From contig NW_026577902.1 of NCBI RefSeq assembly GCF_029407905.1, forward strand, positions 930,001 through 994,000: a stretch of 64,000 nt of DNA, written 5' to 3'. This DNA is from Bubalus kerabau (taxonomy: Eukaryota; Chordata; Mammalia; Artiodactyla; Bovidae). Positions 60,565 through 64,000 of the stretch are shown here, in pieces (the stretch's first letter is position 1; the number at the start of each line of letters is the position of its first letter). Under the pieces are notes generated by a model, which saw nothing but the letters and a program-made list of their open reading frames with translations, was not told the origin of the DNA and did no database searches. The position numbers and the translations under genes were made by a program.

Positions 60565-63500
60565 ATGGCAATGGGATCATACTTATCAGTAATTACCTTA
60601 AACGTAAATGGGTTGAATGCTCCAACCAAAAGACAAAGACTGGCTGAATGGATACAAAAACAAGACCCCTACATATGTTGTCTACAAGAGACCCACCTCA
60701 AAACAGGGGATACATACAGACTGAAAGTGAAGGGCTGGAAAAAGATTTTCCATGCAAATAGGGACCAAAAGAAAGCAGGAGTAGCGATACTCATGTCAGA
60801 TAAAATAGACTTTAAAACAAAGGCTGTGAAAAGAGACAAAGAAGGTCACTACATAATGATCAAAGGATCAATCCAAGAAGAAGATATAACAATTATAAAT
60901 ATATATGCACCCAACGTGGGAGCACCACAGTATGTAAGACAAATGCTAACAAGTATGAAAGGAGAAATTAACACTAACACAATAATAGTTGGAGATTTTA
61001 ATACCCCACTCACACCTATGGATAGATCAACTAAACAGAAATTTAACAAGGAAACACAAACTTTAAATGATACAATAGACCAGTTAGACCTAATTGATAT
61101 CTATAGGACATTTCATCCCAAAACAATGAATTTCACCTTTTTCTAAAGTGCACATGGAACCTTCTCCAGGATAGATCACATCCTGGGCCATAAAGCTAGC
61201 ATTGGTAAATTCGAAAAAATAGAAATCATTCCAAGCATCTTTTCTGACCACAATGCAGTAAGATTAGATCTCAATTACAGGAGAAAAATTATTAAAAATT
61301 CCAACATATGGAGGCTGAACAACACGCTGCTGAATAACCAAAAAATCACAGAAGAAATCAAAAAAGAAATCAAAATTTGCATAGAAACGGATGAAAATGA
61401 AAACACAACAACCCAAAACTTGTGGGACACGGTAAAAGCAGTCCTAAGGGGAAAGTTCATAGCAATACAGGCACACCTCAAGAAACAAGAAAAAAGTCAA
61501 ATAAATAAACTAACTCTACACCTAAAGCAACTAGAAAAGGAAGAAATGAAGAACCCCAGGGTTAGTAGAAGGAAAGAAATCTTAAAAATTAGAGCAGAAA
61601 TAAATGCAAAAGAAACAAAAGAGACCATAGCAAAAATCAACAAAACCAAAAGCTGGTTCTTTGAAACGATAAATAAAATTGACAAACCATTAGCCAGACT
61701 CATCAAGAAACAAAGGGAGAAAAATCAAATCAATAAAATTAGAAATGAAAATGGAGAGATCACAACAGAAAACACAGAAATACAAAGGATCATAAGAGAC
61801 TACTATCAACAATTATATGCCAATAAAATGGACAACGTGGAAGAAATGGACAAATTCTTAGAAAAGTACAACTTTCCAAAACTGGACCAGGAAGAAATAG
61901 AAAATCTTAACAGACCCATCACAAGCACGGAAATGGAAACTGTAACCAAAAATCTTCCAGCCAACAAAAGCCCAGGTCCAGACGGCTTCACAGCTGAATT
62001 CTACGAAAAATTTAGAGAAGAGCTAACACCTATCCTGCTCAAACTCTTCCAGAAAATTGCAGAGGAAGGTAAACTTCCAAACTCATTCTATGAGGCCACC
62101 ATCAGCCTAATACCAAAACCTGACAAAGATCCCACAAAAAAAGAAAACTACAGGCCAATATCACTGATGACATAGATGCAAAAATCCTTAACAAAATTCT
62201 AGCAATCAGAATCCAACAACACATTAAAAAGATCATACACCATGACCAAGTGGGCTTTATCCCAGGGATGCAAGGATTCTTCAATATCCGCAAATCAATC
62301 AATGTAATACACCACCTTAATAAATTGAAAAATAAAAACCATATGATTTTCTCAATAGATGCAGAGAAAGCCTTTGACAAAATTCAACATCCATTTATGA
62401 TAAAAAATCTCCTGAAAGCAGGAATAGAAGGAATATACCTCAACATAATAAAAGCTATATATGACAAACCCACAGCAAACATTATCCTCAATGGTGAAAA
62501 ATTGAAAGCATTTCCTCTAAAGTCAGGAACAAGACAAGGGTGCCCACTTTCACCATTACTATTCAACATAGCTTTGGAAGTTTTGGCCACAGCAATCAGA
62601 GCAGAAAAAGAAACAAAAGGATTCCAAATTGGAAAAGAAGAAGTAAAACTCTCACTGTTTGCAGATGACATGATCCTCTACATAGAAAACCCTAAAGACT
62701 CCACCAGAAAATTACTAGAACTAGCCAATGACTATAGTAAAGTTGCAGGATATAAAATCAACACACAGAAATCCCTTGAATTCCTATACACTAATAATGA
62801 GAAAACAGAAAGAGAAATTAAGGAAACAATTTCATTCACCATTGCAACGGAAAGAATAAAATACTTAGGAATATACCTACCTAAAGAAACTAAAGACCTA
62901 TATATAGAAAACTATAAAACACTGGTGAAAGAAATCAAAGAGGACACTAATAGGTGGAGAAATATACCATGTTCATGGATTGGAAGAATCAATATAGTGA
63001 AAATGAGTATACTACCCAAGGCAATTTATAGATTCAACGCAATCCCTATCAAGCTACCAACAGTATTCTTCACAGAGCTAGAACAAATAATTTCACAATT
63101 TGTATGGAAATACAAAAAACCTCGAATAGCCAAAGCGATCTTGAGAAAGAAGAATGGAACTGGAGGAATCAACCTACCTGATTTCAGGCTCCGCTACAAA
63201 GCCACAGTTATCAAGACAGTATGGTACTGGCACAAAGACAGAAATATAGATTAGTGGAACAAAATAGAAAGCCCAGAGATAAATCCACACACATATGGAC
63301 ACCTTATCTTTGACAAAGGAGGCAAAAATATACAATGGATTAAAGACAATCTCTTTAACAAGTGGTGCTGGGAAATCTGGTCAACCACTTGTAAAAGAAT
63401 GAAACTAGAACACTTTCTAACACAATACACAAAAATAAACTCAAAATGGATTCAAGATCTAAACGTAAGACCAGAAACTATAAAACTCCTAGAGGAGAAC

Positions 63501-64000
63501 ATAGGCAAAACACTCTCTGAAATACATCACAGCAGGATCCTCTATGACCCACCTCCCAGAATATTGGAAATAAAAACAAAAATAAACAAATGGGGCCTAA
63601 TTAACCTTAAAAGCTTCTGCACATCAAAGCAAACTATTAGCAAGGTGAAAAGACAGCCTTCGGAATGGGAGAAAATAATAGGAAATGAAGCAACTGACAA
63701 ACAACTAATCTCAAAAATATACAAGCAACACCTACAGCTCAACTCCAGAAAAATAAATGACCCAATCAAAAAATGGGCCAAAGAACTAAATAGACATTTC
63801 TCCAAAGAAGACATACAGATGGCTAACAAACACATGAAAAGATGCTCAAAATCACTCATTATCATAGAAATGCAAATCAAAACCACTATGAGGTACCATT
63901 TCACGCCAGTCAGAATGGCTGCAATCCAAAAGTCTACAAATAATAAATGCTGGAGAGGGTGTGGAGAAAAGGGAACCCTCTTACACTGTTGGTGGGAATG
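60565..64000 (+). pseudogene. LINE-1 ORF2 relic (endonuclease-reverse transcriptase), 3' end outside window
   Basis: ORF2p nicks target DNA and primes reverse transcription. The apurinic-type endonuclease domain (60565 to about 61290) shows LNVNGLN, QETHL, GDFNTPL and, past a stop, SRIDHI and SDH. Reverse transcriptase follows, with SPGPDGFTAEFY (about 61968), SIDAEKAFD (about 62352), TRQGCPLSP and the catalytic FADD at 62658-62669. The C-terminal part ends with the cysteine-rich CWRGCGEKGTLLH segment at 63948. Lesions are a TAA at 61144-61146, a one-base deletion near 62170 with the shifted frame stopping at 62173-62175, and a TAG at 63252-63254. Otherwise the frame is open to the window edge. 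The catalytic motifs survive but the reading frame does not. Confidence 0.93.

Larger units (their letters stand above)
56565..64000 (+). mobile_element. LINE-1 element with complete 5' end, truncated by window edge
   Basis: It starts with gagaggagccaagattgctg, the equivalent of the conserved L1 5' terminus that carries a YY1-type motif (here degenerate). A 5' UTR of about 3 kb, an ORF1 relic (59603-60539), a ~25-bp spacer and an ORF2 relic (60565 onward) follow, the standard mammalian L1 order. It lies inside a satellite I unit. The 3' UTR, poly(A) tail and target-site duplication lie outside the window. Few coding lesions suggest a moderately young but inactive copy. Confidence 0.93.

Noticed and set aside
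60565..63254. An active LINE-1 ORF2
   Set aside because: Two in-frame stops and a one-base deletion interrupt it, and ORF1 is also broken.

Overview
The window is eukaryotic, almost certainly from a bovine ruminant (Bos or a close relative). It carries ruminant-specific repeats: a Bov-A2-type SINE, a BovB 3' end, a class II (ERVK-like) LTR, satellite I (1.715-type) and a ruminant LINE-1. The large satellite arrays indicate pericentromeric or centromeric heterochromatin. I found no intact host gene, RNA gene, CRISPR array or prokaryotic feature. Calls were made by reading repeats, junctions and target-site duplications. Family names come from memory of ruminant repeats and were not checked by a search.

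Layout. (1) 1-5735 is mixed non-satellite DNA. It is bounded by two diverged direct copies of the same segment (about 1-1340 and 4371-5735, offset about 4.37 kb), each ending in a CpG-rich minisatellite of about 115-119 bp. Between them lie AT-rich unrecognised DNA, a BovB 3' fragment, a Bov-A2 SINE with a 12-bp target-site duplication, a (TAAA)n tract and a possible old L1 remnant. (2) 5735-17243 is a tandem array of alternating long (about 697 bp) and short (about 532 bp) monomers, forming a dimer of about 1.23 kb. It is most likely ruminant satellite II-related. A 1300-bp solo LTR flanked by a 6-bp duplication interrupts it at 13457-14756. (3) 17244-56563 is a head-to-tail array of 1.4-kb satellite I units. 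An old, diverged EcoRI-bearing layer (17244 to about 18625, and about 40679-56563) encloses a homogeneous EcoRI-less core (about 18625-40678). Within the core, 15 consecutive units have a marker spacing of exactly 1405 bp. (4) From about 56565 to the window end is a sense-strand LINE-1. It has a 5' UTR of about 3 kb and ORF1 and ORF2 relics with a few frameshifts and stops, and it is cut by the window edge.

How the parts fit. Nothing here forms a protein pathway. The biology is structural: turnover of satellite by unequal exchange or local duplication, and later interruption by retroelements. The many open frames inside satellite I (up to 399 codons) are by-products of a GC-rich repeat; 1405 is not a multiple of three, so the frame shifts from unit to unit. 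The most interesting content is the old/young/old layering of satellite I, the clustered diagnostic variants in neighbouring units, the sharp satellite II-to-I junction, and the near-regular long/short monomer alternation.
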